A stretch of 64,000 nucleotides of DNA from an uncultured Gammaproteobacteria bacterium (GCA_937992195.1 CALKKV010000050.1:1-64000), one strand, 5' to 3'; counted from the stretch's first letter, positions 49,290-58,083 are shown. Notes: a model not told the origin generated them from the letters alone. Numbers and translations are program-made.

Positions 49290-50333
49290 ATGTTAAATAA
49301 GAATCAAAAAATCGCCATTTACATGGAAGATAATCTCGACAGCGACTATGGAAAAATGGGATATGGTGTGATGCGATATATTCCTAATCCGGTCGTTTGT
49401 GTAATCGATTCAACCCATCACGGAATGCAGGTTAAGGATGCTTGTTCCCTGCCCTATGACTATCCCGTAGTTTCGACGGTGGAAGAAGCCCATAAACTTG
49501 GCGCTGAAGTTTTGGTGCTAGGTACAGCGCCATCTGGCGGCAAAGTCCCGGGCGATTGGTATCCGCCGCTTCGTCAGGCTCTGCAGTTCGGCATGTCACT
49601 GGTCAATGGATTACATGACAAACTCAACGACCAACTCGGAGAAGAAATCCAGGATGCTCTGACACAATGGATCTGGGACGTCAGACAACCAGCGTTCACC
49701 CCGGAGATTGCCAGAGGCCGAGCCGGTGAACTAAACAACACACGGGTGTTGATGGTTGGCACCGACATGGCCATTGGTAAAATGACTGCCGGACTCGAAG
49801 TTTACGACTGGATAAGAAAACAAAACCCGTCCACTGCTTTTGTTGCCACTGGTCAGATCGGTATTACCGTCACTGGACACGGCATTCCGCTGGACGCATT
49901 TAAAGTTGATCACGCTTGCGGTGCAGTTGAAACTGCGGTTTTGGAAGCTGCAGATAATGACTTTGTCTTTATTGAAGGACAGGGCTCTTTGCTTCACCCC
50001 GGAAGCAGCGCAACCTTGTCATTAATGCGTGGTAGTTGCGCTAATAAATTAATTATGTGCCATCGCGCGGGCATGACTGTTCTGCGTAGTCCTGATCATG
50101 TGAGGATTCCGCCACTTAAGGAATTTATTCAATTGAATGAATCACTGGCTACGGTATGCGGTTCACTCACCGCAGCGAAAACCATTGGCGTCGCTTTAAA
50201 CACTGCGATGTTGGACGAACAAGATGCGATTGCTGTGATTAAACAAACCGAAGACGAAATCGGTCTCCCGGTGCAGGATGTATACCGGTTTGGTGCGGAG
50301 AAACTCGGCGCGGAATTATTAAAAGACACGTGA
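49290..50333 (+). CDS. dgcN: D-glutamate N-acyltransferase (DUF1611)
   Basis: A 347-residue protein of the DUF1611 family (DgcN). The N-terminal domain carries MGYGVMRYIPNPVVCVIDS; the C-terminal P-loop-like domain has VGTDMAIGKMTAGLEV, then ATGQIGITVTGHGIPLDAFKVDHACGAVE and EGQGSLLHPG. Characterised relatives N-acylate D-glutamate so that DgcA can racemise it. It begins 9 bases after dgcA. Product and donor are from family knowledge, not from the sequence. Confidence 0.83.
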   Translation: MLNKNQKIAIYMEDNLDSDYGKMGYGVMRYIPNPVVCVIDSTHHGMQVKDACSLPYDYPVVSTVEEAHKLGAEVLVLGTAPSGGKVPGDWYPPLRQALQFGMSLVNGLHDKLNDQLGEEIQDALTQWIWDVRQPAFTPEIARGRAGELNNTRVLMVGTDMAIGKMTAGLEVYDWIRKQNPSTAFVATGQIGITVTGHGIPLDAFKVDHACGAVETAVLEAADNDFVFIEGQGSLLHPGSSATLSLMRGSCANKLIMCHRAGMTVLRSPDHVRIPPLKEFIQLNESLATVCGSLTAAKTIGVALNTAMLDEQDAIAVIKQTEDEIGLPVQDVYRFGAEKLGAELLKDT

Positions 50334-51535
50334 AAAATAACCGTCCCCCATTCGCAAACTGGCTTGGAGAAACTAATGACATAACGCGCATGTTTTTGGC
50401 GGCAAACCAAATACCAGACATGATCAACATGGCGGGTGGGTTACCAGAGTCCTCTATCTATCCGCAAAGCGAATTAGCCGACCTCGCGAAACAGGCCATT
50501 ACCAAATATCCGGGGGACTCGCTGGATTACGGTCCGATTGAAGGATTGACCGCGCTTCGAGAGTTAATTGCTCTGCGCTTTAGTAGTGAAAACCTGCCTC
50601 TTAACAAGGACAACGTGCTGATCACCACCGGCGGAATGCAGGGACTGGATCTTGTAGGCAAAGCACTATTAGATGAAGACGATATCGTTGCTTGCCAGTC
50701 ACCTGCCTATTTAGGCGCGCTGGATGCATGGAGGCCACGCCAGCCGATCTATCGACCTTTCTTTCCGGAAGAACCAGGTTTTAATCCAACAGAAGCGCTG
50801 ACCGGCGCAAAATTTGCCTACACGGTACCAAACTTCTCTAACCCAAGCGGAAAGTTAATCGATAGTAAAACGCGACGTAGTCTGGTGGCTGCAGCAAAAG
50901 AAATCGGCACCTGGTTGATTGAAGACGATCCCTACGGCACGTTGTATTACGATCATCCCCCGCTGGAAAGAATGATCTCGTTGTCAGGCAGTGCTGAAGA
51001 AAATAACTATAGTGGACCGATTATTTATTTGGGCACGCTATCAAAAGAACTAGCCCCCGGGTTTCGCGTTGGATGGGCAATTGCTGACAAGAAAATGATC
51101 GCATCACTCACCGTTACCAAGCAAGGCTCCGATATGTGCTCAAGCGGCCTAACCCAGCGTATTGCATACGATGCGCTAACCAACGAACTGGATCGGCAAA
51201 CATTGCCGAAGATTCTTGATATCTATCGCGGTCGTCGCGATCAATTATGTAAAGCGATGGAGGATCATCTGTCAGATTGGTTTCATTGGGAAGTACCTGT
51301 TGGCGGAATGTTTGTTTGGGCGGTGGCTAAGAAACCGAATTTCAATACCGATCAATTGCTCAAGTATGCGATGCAGGAGAAAGTATGCGTCACTCCCAGC
51401 AGCGTGTTTGATCCAGAAGGAAATAACGCCCGGGCAATCCGAATTAATTTCACCAGAAACCCGGAAGAGAAACTCATCGAAGGCGTGCGTCGTATTGCGT
51501 TAGCCTGCAGAGCCATGACTAAAGAAACTATTTAG
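50330..51535 (+). CDS. PLP-dependent aminotransferase, class I/II (2-aminoadipate/MocR-like)
   Basis: A 401-residue fold-type I aminotransferase without a GntR domain. MINMAGGLPESSIYP, YGPIEGLTALRELI, TTGGMQGLDLVGKALL and VPNFSNPSGKL are typical of the LysN/MocR-aminotransferase group. The Schiff-base Lys239 is in LGTLSKELAPGFRVGW, and Arg in AIRINFT binds the substrate carboxylate. The GTG start overlaps the dgcN stop by 4 bases (GTGA), so it belongs to the pta-dgcA-dgcN operon. It may act on glutamate or a related amino acid; this is inference. Confidence 0.8.
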   Translation: MKNNRPPFANWLGETNDITRMFLAANQIPDMINMAGGLPESSIYPQSELADLAKQAITKYPGDSLDYGPIEGLTALRELIALRFSSENLPLNKDNVLITTGGMQGLDLVGKALLDEDDIVACQSPAYLGALDAWRPRQPIYRPFFPEEPGFNPTEALTGAKFAYTVPNFSNPSGKLIDSKTRRSLVAAAKEIGTWLIEDDPYGTLYYDHPPLERMISLSGSAEENNYSGPIIYLGTLSKELAPGFRVGWAIADKKMIASLTVTKQGSDMCSSGLTQRIAYDALTNELDRQTLPKILDIYRGRRDQLCKAMEDHLSDWFHWEVPVGGMFVWAVAKKPNFNTDQLLKYAMQEKVCVTPSSVFDPEGNNARAIRINFTRNPEEKLIEGVRRIALACRAMTKETI

Positions 51536-51567
51536 GCCCCTGACAATAGCAACCTGCAGAGATTTAC

Positions 51568-51791
51568 TTAAGGAACCTCTGCAAAAGTCATGACCGAAAA
51601 GCTTGAGCGAAAAATATCCAATATCAGCGTTGCAAAGCTTCGCAATAGTGCGCGGTACCCGGCTCCTGCGATTACCAGCATTTTGCGCCTTAATCTTGAA
51701 TATTTTCACCTCATTCTTCTACGCCTCGCCGGCCGCACCTCGCCGGCCACACCTTGCCGGCCGCACCCAGACTTTTGCAAAGGCTCCTTAA
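51568..51791. mobile_element. MITE-like non-autonomous element (224 bp) with terminal inverted repeats
   Basis: The left end (51568-51589) and right end (51770-51791) are inverted copies matching at 20 of 22 positions; the core of the left arm is AGGAACCTCTGCAAAAGTC. The ends are flanked by TTA on both sides, consistent with a 3-bp TNA target duplication as in the IS5 family. There is no transposase. The interior holds GC-rich tandem repeats. The right TTA supplies the stop codon of the convergent transporter gene. It may be a deletion derivative of an IS5-type element. Confidence 0.75.
51726..51767. repeat. Three 14-bp tandem repeats inside the MITE
   Basis: Three adjacent units of the form TCGCCGGCCGCACC lie at 51726-51739, 51740-51753 and 51754-51767, with one change in each of the later two copies. 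Each contains the palindrome GCCGGC. This is a small minisatellite, much more GC-rich than its surroundings, which could vary in copy number. Confidence 0.9.
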
Positions 51792-52744
51792 TTGGAAACG
51801 ATAAGAAATATACTGGATGAAATTAACGCACCAGCAAGCATTTTTTGCGGATAGCCAATCAACTGTTCTTTGCTTACCCGGGTCAATACGCGGAGGTCTA
51901 AACCAAGTTTCTTGTGCAAAAAGAAGATACTCCCACTTAGCAACATCACGAAATACGCTCCGAGACATTCGGTAATCGCAACGTAAGTAACGGAAGGGCT
52001 AATGTCTACCGCACGCAGTGAACAGACCATAGCAACTGTTGAAATACCTTCGATCAACAAAAATAATCTCCAGCGACTCCGCATCAAACCAACCACGCTT
52101 TTCTTGCCGGAAAACAAGAAAAATATTGCCCCGCCAAACAACAAGCCAGCTGTAAACAGCAGATAACCGCTCCAGAAATCAGTTCTTTCGTACACCCACT
52201 CCCCCGAGATTAACACCAGACAGAAAAGCAACATGGCCGTAAACAAAGAGGCAGAACCATTAGCAATGAAATCCCTGCAGCGAGATTTTTCCTTACCCAA
52301 AGCATAGAAGTACATATAAACCACGCCAACACCAGCGCATCCAATACCAACATAATGCGATGGGTCAAGTACTTCGCCAAGCAGGAAAAAAGCGAAGAAC
52401 GGAACCAACAGCACACTCATATTTTGCATCGTCTCAGCGACCACAGTGTCATTGCGCTTGAACAACCCGGCCATATAAAAAAAGATATGCAAAGAAAATA
52501 AAATACCGCTGACAAAGGCCACAGCTGCTACGTCTGAAGCTGGCATAGTAAAGTCGACGACATTAAAAATAGGAAGCAACAAAAAAATCGCGCCGAACAG
52601 ACAAGACACAATGGTCGCTTCTGCAGGGTCGAGATACACTTCACTGTCGACCATGCAGGCGTCGATCAATGCCACAACTGCACAGAGCAATGGCGGTAGC
52701 AACCCCACAAGTAACCAGTTATTCCAGAACAGCTCGATCATCAT
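51788..52744 (-). CDS. DMT/EamA-superfamily membrane transporter
   Basis: About 318 residues with ten predicted hydrophobic helices and the two-fold EamA repeat pattern. VVAETMQNMSVLLVPFFAFFLLGEVLDPSHYVGIGCAGVGVVYMYF is like the end of the first EamA unit; YVAITECLGAYFVMLLSGSIFF like the second. ATG at 52744 is preferred over an upstream TTG. Its TAA stop coincides with the TTA at the MITE end. It is convergent with the pta-dgc operon. Substrate unknown. Confidence 0.75.
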   Translation of the reverse strand: MMIELFWNNWLLVGLLPPLLCAVVALIDACMVDSEVYLDPAEATIVSCLFGAIFLLLPIFNVVDFTMPASDVAAVAFVSGILFSLHIFFYMAGLFKRNDTVVAETMQNMSVLLVPFFAFFLLGEVLDPSHYVGIGCAGVGVVYMYFYALGKEKSRCRDFIANGSASLFTAMLLFCLVLISGEWVYERTDFWSGYLLFTAGLLFGGAIFFLFSGKKSVVGLMRSRWRLFLLIEGISTVAMVCSLRAVDISPSVTYVAITECLGAYFVMLLSGSIFFLHKKLGLDLRVLTRVSKEQLIGYPQKMLAGALISSSIFLIVSN

Positions 52745-52900
52745 CCACAACGAACAAGATTCGCCTAATTTGAGATGACCGTACTATTCCACTAGAGAAT
52801 CCAGTATTCCGTGACAGTGATCACATAACGCCCCCGATATAGAAAAGCGTGAAAATTCCCTAAAACCCAGTTTCTTTTGCAGTCGGTTATTACTGCTTGT

Positions 52901-53488
52901 TTATTGCAGTCTCTTGACCAGCACGTCACACTGACCGTCATCCAGACTGATTCCATTTGCCGCCCTGGCGTAGTTTGAAGCAACACAAGTGGAATGCATC
53001 AAATTCGAATTTTCGCTGCGGTGATTTCCTTGGTTTAAGAGAAGATGCCCAATCTCATGAGCAAGGGTTCGAGCAAGACAACGTCGGTCAACATTTCGCG
53101 TCAGCCAAATGGTATTACGATTATTGTCTGGAGTATCGGGCAGATAGGAGTAGGCCTGAAACGCATCAGTCGAATCCGCGATAAAAAAAACAGAAATATC
53201 TTCAGGACTTTTCTCCAACTGATTGATCAAGCCCAGCTGTTCCTCTTCGTCTAAAGCAGCATATTCATTTGGGATATTAAGATAGCGAACAGCTGATGGT
53301 TGCACGGTGACACCACACTCCTGCTGAAAAATCACTTTTGTTTCTTCGGTAGCTTTATTCACCTCAGTCTTATCCCAGCCTACATTGTTAAAAACGTAGA
53401 CCACATACTCTTCGGCCTTTGCGTGATTGGGAAGCGCTAGAAAAACAATCGCTATTAAGCATGTTGCTTCAAACCCTAAAAAGCGCAT
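52901..53488 (-). CDS. Putative secreted zinc metalloprotease (HExxH, Met-turn)
   Basis: A 195-residue protein with a signal peptide (residues 1-25, cleaved after NHAKA). The zinc site HEIGH occupies residues 144-148 and a further histidine is at 156, followed by an NLMHS sequence (Met164) like the metzincin Met-turn. The classical metzincin spacing is H-E-x-x-H-x-x-G-x-x-H; here the third histidine is two residues further on, so this is a divergent or different zinc family. Four cysteines in the mature part could form disulfides. Acts in the periplasm or outside. Its target is unknown. Confidence 0.65.
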   Translation of the reverse strand: MRFLGFEATCLIAIVFLALPNHAKAEEYVVYVFNNVGWDKTEVNKATEETKVIFQQECGVTVQPSAVRYLNIPNEYAALDEEEQLGLINQLEKSPEDISVFFIADSTDAFQAYSYLPDTPDNNRNTIWLTRNVDRRCLARTLAHEIGHLLLNQGNHRSENSNLMHSTCVASNYARAANGISLDDGQCDVLVKRLQ

Positions 53489-53517
53489 AGTTAAGTGCTG
53501 GCGATTTTCCAGGAACG

Positions 53518-55311
53518 CTATGCAGCGCGTCCTTCAGAGCTCAGATCACCGAGAGACTCGATTAAAGGCTGGATATGCTGTTCATACCGCCGCCATTTTT
53601 CGACCGATGTCTGATAGATAGGTTGTCTGACCTGCCAGTAGCTCGCCGTTCGCACAGGGGTTGGCACAGATGCGTCACCGCCTGATTTCTTATCCTGTGT
53701 TGATGCTTGCTGCAGATTACAAAACGACAGAAGGTCTTGGGTAACTATCTCCGGGTTGCTCACCAAATCTTCATAGCGTACGGTATGAATTTGCATCGGA
53801 AGAAACTCTTCCCAGTGCGCCATCAAACGGTTGTATTGTTGGTACGCATTGGCTAGACCTTCCATGCTGTAGCTAAAGTACATGCCATTTTCGAAAAGCT
53901 GCGTGTAAGCAGAAACACAGCAGTCCAGGGGATTTCGTGCGGTATGAATAATTTTTGCTTGGGGGAACATCTTGGCGATTAATCCAAGACGCAAAAAATT
54001 ACCCAACAATTTGTCACAAATCGTCTGCCCTTTAACCGAATATATTTGTTCAACATCGGTTAAATATCTCTTGGAAAGCTGCAGATAGTCTTCAGCAGAA
54101 TTCCCGCTTAAGCAACTTGGATACTTACTCTTTTTCGTAGCCTCGTGCGTTAGCTCTTTCACCAATGACTGCATTGCATGATTCTCACCGATTGACGTCA
54201 CCCCTGCATCCCTAGAAATAATCTGCTCAACCAGGGTCGATCCTGAGCGCGGCATCCCAACGATAAATATGGGAGCAATTTCCGATCCGGAATCTGCGAC
54301 CGATTCAAAAAACGATGCATCAAAAAACTGAATCAAACGATCGATATACGCGGTTTGTGTATCGGCCGAATAGGGTGACGTAACACGCTTATTTTGATTC
54401 CCCTGGTGATAGTAATGAAAGGCTTTATCATGCTCCCCTGTTTTGGTGTACAACTTGCCTAAGGCAAATTCCCAATAGCTCTTGCGAATCGGAGCGCTCT
54501 CCATTTTATGGCCTTTCAAACAGAGCGATGTGAGCTGATCAATACCTTCCTTTTCCACAATCGCTGCCAGATGAAACGCTGCAATTGCCATGGTTGGATT
54601 TAATTCAAGCGCTGCGGCGTGATAGCTTCTGGCTTTGGCAAAATCCCCCAGCTCCTGATAACAAATCCCTAATTTAAATTTCACATGGGAGTTTTTTGGG
54701 GAGCTTTTTTGCAAATCGAGCAAAATATCAATCGCCTTTTCGTGGCGATCGGAAGTTTGTAGAAAATTCGCGAAATTTAATTTGTAGTCGGTATTGTCCG
54801 GAGCGAACTGAATTGCCCTTGCATAGTGATCTGCAGCCTTGACCGGCTGTCGGCACTGATCGTAACAATTTGCAAGGTTATTGTGGCAGCAGTCGTCTTC
54901 CGGATTAATGCAAAGCGCGTTGACGAAATGCTGAATCGCATCTCGGTAGTTCTTTATCTCATAATAGACGTTGGCAATGGAATACTGATAATCCGGATCA
55001 TTACCATCTAGACGAATTGCTTCTTTAAGAGAGGAGATCGCTTTTTCACTATTCTGCGATTCCGCGTGAATTTCACCTAACAGGTAGTGATAGTGGCTTT
55101 GTCCATTGTCGTGACCGATCGCGAGTTCGACAAGCGTTTGAGCTTGATCAAATCTGTTGTCGAGAAACAGCCTGAGTGCTGTTTGATACAGCGTTTCAGC
55201 GTCAGTCGGTTGGGCTTTTGCTAACAATGGTCTGTGATCTAATTCTAGGGTATTAGAATTAGATCGCAGTAAACAAAAAGGTTCACATCCTTGTGAAGAG
55301 TACAGAAACAA
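53518..55311 (-). CDS. TPR-domain sulfotransferase
   Basis: Up to 597 residues. About eight TPR units (roughly residues 40-310, with YHYLLGEIH, YQYSIANVYYE, CHNNLANCYDQ, VKFKLGICYQELGDFAKARSYHAAALELNP) precede a sulfotransferase domain with the PAPS-binding loop IVGMPRSGSTLVEQIISRD near residue 350, and HTARNPLDCCVSAY as the 3'-phosphate site. Such proteins sulfate cell-surface or secreted molecules; target unknown. The start is uncertain: TTG at 55311 reads through a perfect hairpin; a later TTG near 55228 would leave the hairpin in the leader. No ATG is available. Confidence 0.82.
   Translation of the reverse strand: MFLYSSQGCEPFCLLRSNSNTLELDHRPLLAKAQPTDAETLYQTALRLFLDNRFDQAQTLVELAIGHDNGQSHYHYLLGEIHAESQNSEKAISSLKEAIRLDGNDPDYQYSIANVYYEIKNYRDAIQHFVNALCINPEDDCCHNNLANCYDQCRQPVKAADHYARAIQFAPDNTDYKLNFANFLQTSDRHEKAIDILLDLQKSSPKNSHVKFKLGICYQELGDFAKARSYHAAALELNPTMAIAAFHLAAIVEKEGIDQLTSLCLKGHKMESAPIRKSYWEFALGKLYTKTGEHDKAFHYYHQGNQNKRVTSPYSADTQTAYIDRLIQFFDASFFESVADSGSEIAPIFIVGMPRSGSTLVEQIISRDAGVTSIGENHAMQSLVKELTHEATKKSKYPSCLSGNSAEDYLQLSKRYLTDVEQIYSVKGQTICDKLLGNFLRLGLIAKMFPQAKIIHTARNPLDCCVSAYTQLFENGMYFSYSMEGLANAYQQYNRLMAHWEEFLPMQIHTVRYEDLVSNPEIVTQDLLSFCNLQQASTQDKKSGGDASVPTPVRTASYWQVRQPIYQTSVEKWRRYEQHIQPLIESLGDLSSEGRAA
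55232..55269. promoter_or_regulatory. Perfect 12-bp inverted repeat at the 5' end of the TPR-sulfotransferase gene
   Basis: Arms GATCTAATTCTA (55236-55247) and TAGAATTAGATC (55254-55265) pair without mismatch around a 6-base loop; four more flanking bases pair with one wobble. The AT-rich sequence looks unlike coding sequence, and no T-run follows. It is a candidate operator or 5'-UTR structure, and argues for a start codon downstream of it. Confidence 0.55.
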
Positions 55312-55343
55312 ATAGAGGTATATCTCTGTTTTAAATCCGTAAT

Positions 55344-56714
55344 TTAGAAGTTGCGCTGCACGCCAAACTGAAGGCGGGTTGCGTCTCCACTAGAACCATC
55401 GGCGAAATCTACTTCACCCAGGATCAATTCTACGCCCATGCTAGTGCTTGGGAATGGCGCCCATTTGTAGTTAATGTGGAGTGTATCTACTGTATCAAGT
55501 CCATTGGATCTAGCTGGATTGTCGTTCTCAAAGTGACCGAATGCAATCAAGCTGCTGGTGGAATCAGTCCAGTTGAATTTTGCTGCAAAGTTGTATGACA
55601 GAGACTCAACGGCTTCACCATTTCCAGACTCATCGATAAACAGACCGTTACCGAAACCATTGATAATGTAATCACCAACGCCTTCGCCAAAAGTCACACT
55701 AGATGAAAGGTAAACAGGGCCAGCATTTACGCCGCCAGCCAGGTTAATACCCCAACCGGTTTCGGAAACGTTGACCGGAACACCGCCAGAACCATCTTCA
55801 CCGACTTCTGTAGTGCCAACTGCAGTCAAATCTCTCAAAACGCCAGAGAATTCCAGATTACTGTTACGCCATGCAATGGTGATGTCAGGTGTTTCGTCCC
55901 GACCAATACCGCCACGAGACTCATCTAAACGACCCGCCGCACCAGAACCATCTGTTTCAGGATTTTCAAGGGCAATTTCGAAGCCGTTATTAAATGAATA
56001 TCGAATTTGTGCCTGGCGCGCAAATACCTTACCGGCTGGACCGAAGAAATCCACAGTGCCAGGATATGCAACGAAGTCACCAAAGTTCGACCAGTATTGA
56101 CCTACAAGCAAGGTTCCACTGCCTGAAGTAAATGTTGCTGCAGCATGCCGGATACGGAAGCCAGTGGAGTTAGAGAAAGACTCGTTACCGCCGCCACCAA
56201 AAAAGTCGCCCTCAATATGGGTACCGATCTTGGTGCCGTTACCCAGATCTGAATTTGACTTCACACGAATTCGAGACTGACGCGCGTGGAAGCGGGTGTG
56301 ACCGTCCCCTGCGTTGTCAGAAGTCGGCGCTGAGCTGGCAATAAATGAGTCACCAAGGTCAGTTTCGGTATCGTAAATAAAGTCAGCTTTTACATAACCA
56401 CTGATCTCTACTTCAGTATCCGTGCCAGGAATTTTAAAGTACCCAGGGGTTGAGCTTCTCGCCTCACGCTCGGCTTCCACCGTCTGCACGACTTCCTCGG
56501 CCACTGCAGTGGTCTTTTCCTGCTCAACTTCAATAGTATTGATCCGATCTGTAAGAATTTGGATCTGTTGCCTTAGTTGATCAATTGTTTGCTGGCTTGT
56601 TGCTTCAGCGAATACTGTTCCAGGTGTCAGGACCGCAACCGCGAGTCCAGATGAAACGAGTGATGCCTTGATCGCCTTACAGAGACTTTTCTCTTTAAGT
56701 TGGTTCGTCGACAT
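55344..56714 (-). CDS. DcaP-type trimeric outer-membrane porin
   Basis: A 456-residue outer-membrane channel. Signal peptide ends after TVFAEA (residue about 38); a short coiled-coil (residues 40-80: QQIQILTDRINTIEVEQEK) as in DcaP porins; then the beta barrel beginning EISGYVKADFIYDTETDLGDSF with alternating strands and ending in terminal Phe (QFGVQRNF). RFHARQSRIRVKSNSDLGNGTKIGTHIEGDFFG is a family mark. It probably admits negatively charged or aromatic acids. GAGGGA precedes the ATG; the gene is single, 33 bases downstream of nothing else on its strand. Confidence 0.85.
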   Translation of the reverse strand: MSTNQLKEKSLCKAIKASLVSSGLAVAVLTPGTVFAEATSQQTIDQLRQQIQILTDRINTIEVEQEKTTAVAEEVVQTVEAEREARSSTPGYFKIPGTDTEVEISGYVKADFIYDTETDLGDSFIASSAPTSDNAGDGHTRFHARQSRIRVKSNSDLGNGTKIGTHIEGDFFGGGGNESFSNSTGFRIRHAAATFTSGSGTLLVGQYWSNFGDFVAYPGTVDFFGPAGKVFARQAQIRYSFNNGFEIALENPETDGSGAAGRLDESRGGIGRDETPDITIAWRNSNLEFSGVLRDLTAVGTTEVGEDGSGGVPVNVSETGWGINLAGGVNAGPVYLSSSVTFGEGVGDYIINGFGNGLFIDESGNGEAVESLSYNFAAKFNWTDSTSSLIAFGHFENDNPARSNGLDTVDTLHINYKWAPFPSTSMGVELILGEVDFADGSSGDATRLQFGVQRNF

Positions 56715-57079
56715 GGTTTTCCCTCATAGGTAATAAGTCTTTGAAATACAGCAATAATTTATCGCTGAGCTAATTTTCGATCTGAAAATTTGCCAGATCT
56801 ACCTACCAAGACCTGTCTAATTGGTAATTTATTACAGATTTTTTAGAATTTTTTTCAGGACCCATTCGACGTCGTACTGGTTCAAGTCAAGCTGCACACC
56901 AGAAACACGCAACTACTTGAATTTAAAAACCCATGTCGAATGAATTAAATTGCGTACCGATGAAACCCAATGCGATTTCAGACGCAATTTGTAATCACAG
57001 GAGAAGAAAACCACCTCTTCTCTGAACTTGCTCGCCTGAAGCTGTCTACCATTACGTAATATTAATAAACGAGGAGTCA
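56715..57079. other. 365-base divergent promoter region
   Basis: No gene is visible between the porin and the small lipoprotein. The first half is AT-rich with runs of T (around 56830-56855) and is the likely porin promoter on the minus strand; GAGGGA lies 8 bases before its ATG. On the other side GAGGAG lies 3 bases before a GTG. I could not assign promoter boxes confidently. Confidence 0.5.
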
Positions 57080-57307
57080 GTGGTAAAAATTTCCACCATC
57101 GCTGTAACGCTAATCACTGCACTTGCACTGTCGGGATGCAAATCCATACCCTCGTATAACATCGATTCGCAAGATGCCCTAAGCCGACACAAAGCCTGCC
57201 AGGCGCAAGCACAGGCTTACATTAATACCCATCGTGAAGACAAGCTCTGGCGCGATCATGAATATCATCGCCAGTATCGTATATGCCTGAAACAGCAAAC
57301 CGCCTGA
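57080..57307 (+). CDS. Small lipoprotein of unknown function
   Basis: A 75-residue lipoprotein. The hydrophobic leader ITALALSGC ends in a lipobox, with Cys20 as the lipidation site; residue +2 is Lys, which favours release from the inner membrane to the outer. The mature part is small, rich in His, Arg and Gln, and has two further cysteines that could form a disulfide. GTG start with GAGGAG just upstream. It is 22 bases before the ECF sigma gene and may be cotranscribed. Confidence 0.7.
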   Translation: MVKISTIAVTLITALALSGCKSIPSYNIDSQDALSRHKACQAQAQAYINTHREDKLWRDHEYHRQYRICLKQQTA

Positions 57308-57329
57308 CGTATCTTCCCGAATTTTGGTA

Positions 57330-57878
57330 ATGCAAACATCAATGCAAACATCGCTGGAAGCGCCTCAAAACAACAAAGTACTGTTCAATTCCCTTGTTGA
57401 TCTGGTGTCCACAGATTTGTATCGATATGCTTTCTGGGCATGCCAGGACAATCAGACTGCTGAAGATGTTGTGCAGGAAACATTTATAAAGATTTGGAAG
57501 AATATCCATCAACTACGCGAAATTGATTCCGCGAAAGCCTGGGTTTTCACCATTTTCCGCCGTGAGCACGCGCGTATCTTCGAAAAGAAAGCCCCTACAC
57601 TGCTTGATATCGATACGGTGCCTGAAGATCAACTGAAAAATATCTACGCGACCGATACCACCCGACACCTTTTAAACACAGCTCTAAATACCCTGCCAAA
57701 TGAATACAGCGACCCGCTAGTATTGCAGATTATTGGCGGGTTTAGCTGTGACGAAATCGCTAAAATCCTCGATATTTCAAAACCAAACGTACTGACCCGT
57801 ATCTTCCGCGCTCGCAAAAAGATTCGCTCTACCCTCTCCACCAGTAAAATCGAGCTAGACGACATCTGCGGTCTTTAG
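57330..57878 (+). CDS. ECF-type RNA polymerase sigma factor
   Basis: About 182 residues. Region 2 is LYRYAFWACQDNQTAEDVVQETFIKIWKNIHQLREIDSAKAWVFTIFRREHAR, the -10 binding part; region 4 is LNTLPNEYSDPLVLQIIGGFSCDEIAKILDISKPNVLTRIFRARKKIR, an HTH for the -35. The ATG at 57330 is preferred; a TTG two codons earlier is possible. A DUF3379 protein with a zinc-site N-terminus follows after 205 bases on the same strand and is the likely anti-sigma factor. Target promoters unknown. Confidence 0.87.
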   Translation: MQTSMQTSLEAPQNNKVLFNSLVDLVSTDLYRYAFWACQDNQTAEDVVQETFIKIWKNIHQLREIDSAKAWVFTIFRREHARIFEKKAPTLLDIDTVPEDQLKNIYATDTTRHLLNTALNTLPNEYSDPLVLQIIGGFSCDEIAKILDISKPNVLTRIFRARKKIRSTLSTSKIELDDICGL

Positions 57879-58083
57879 CAGAGGCTTTATCCATTTATTC
57901 CTGCCGTTTAGAGGCAAAAATTTCAGTCACTTCTTCTCTAATCGCAAATATTTTACGAATCCATTGTAGTGATTCACATTTTTCTCCGGTCTATACTACT
58001 AAGGTTGTAAAATTTCCTTTTAAAGCTCATATTGCGCCGTACATTTCTACTGCCTGAGTAGATTAGATTACTTCTATTAGACT

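Noticed and set aside
51726..51767. CRISPR array
   Set aside because: The repeats are directly adjacent without spacers and only 14 bp long.
51590..51820. Protein-coding gene across the MITE
   Set aside because: The open frame runs through the GC repeats and into the transporter gene in antisense; no ribosome site or family match.
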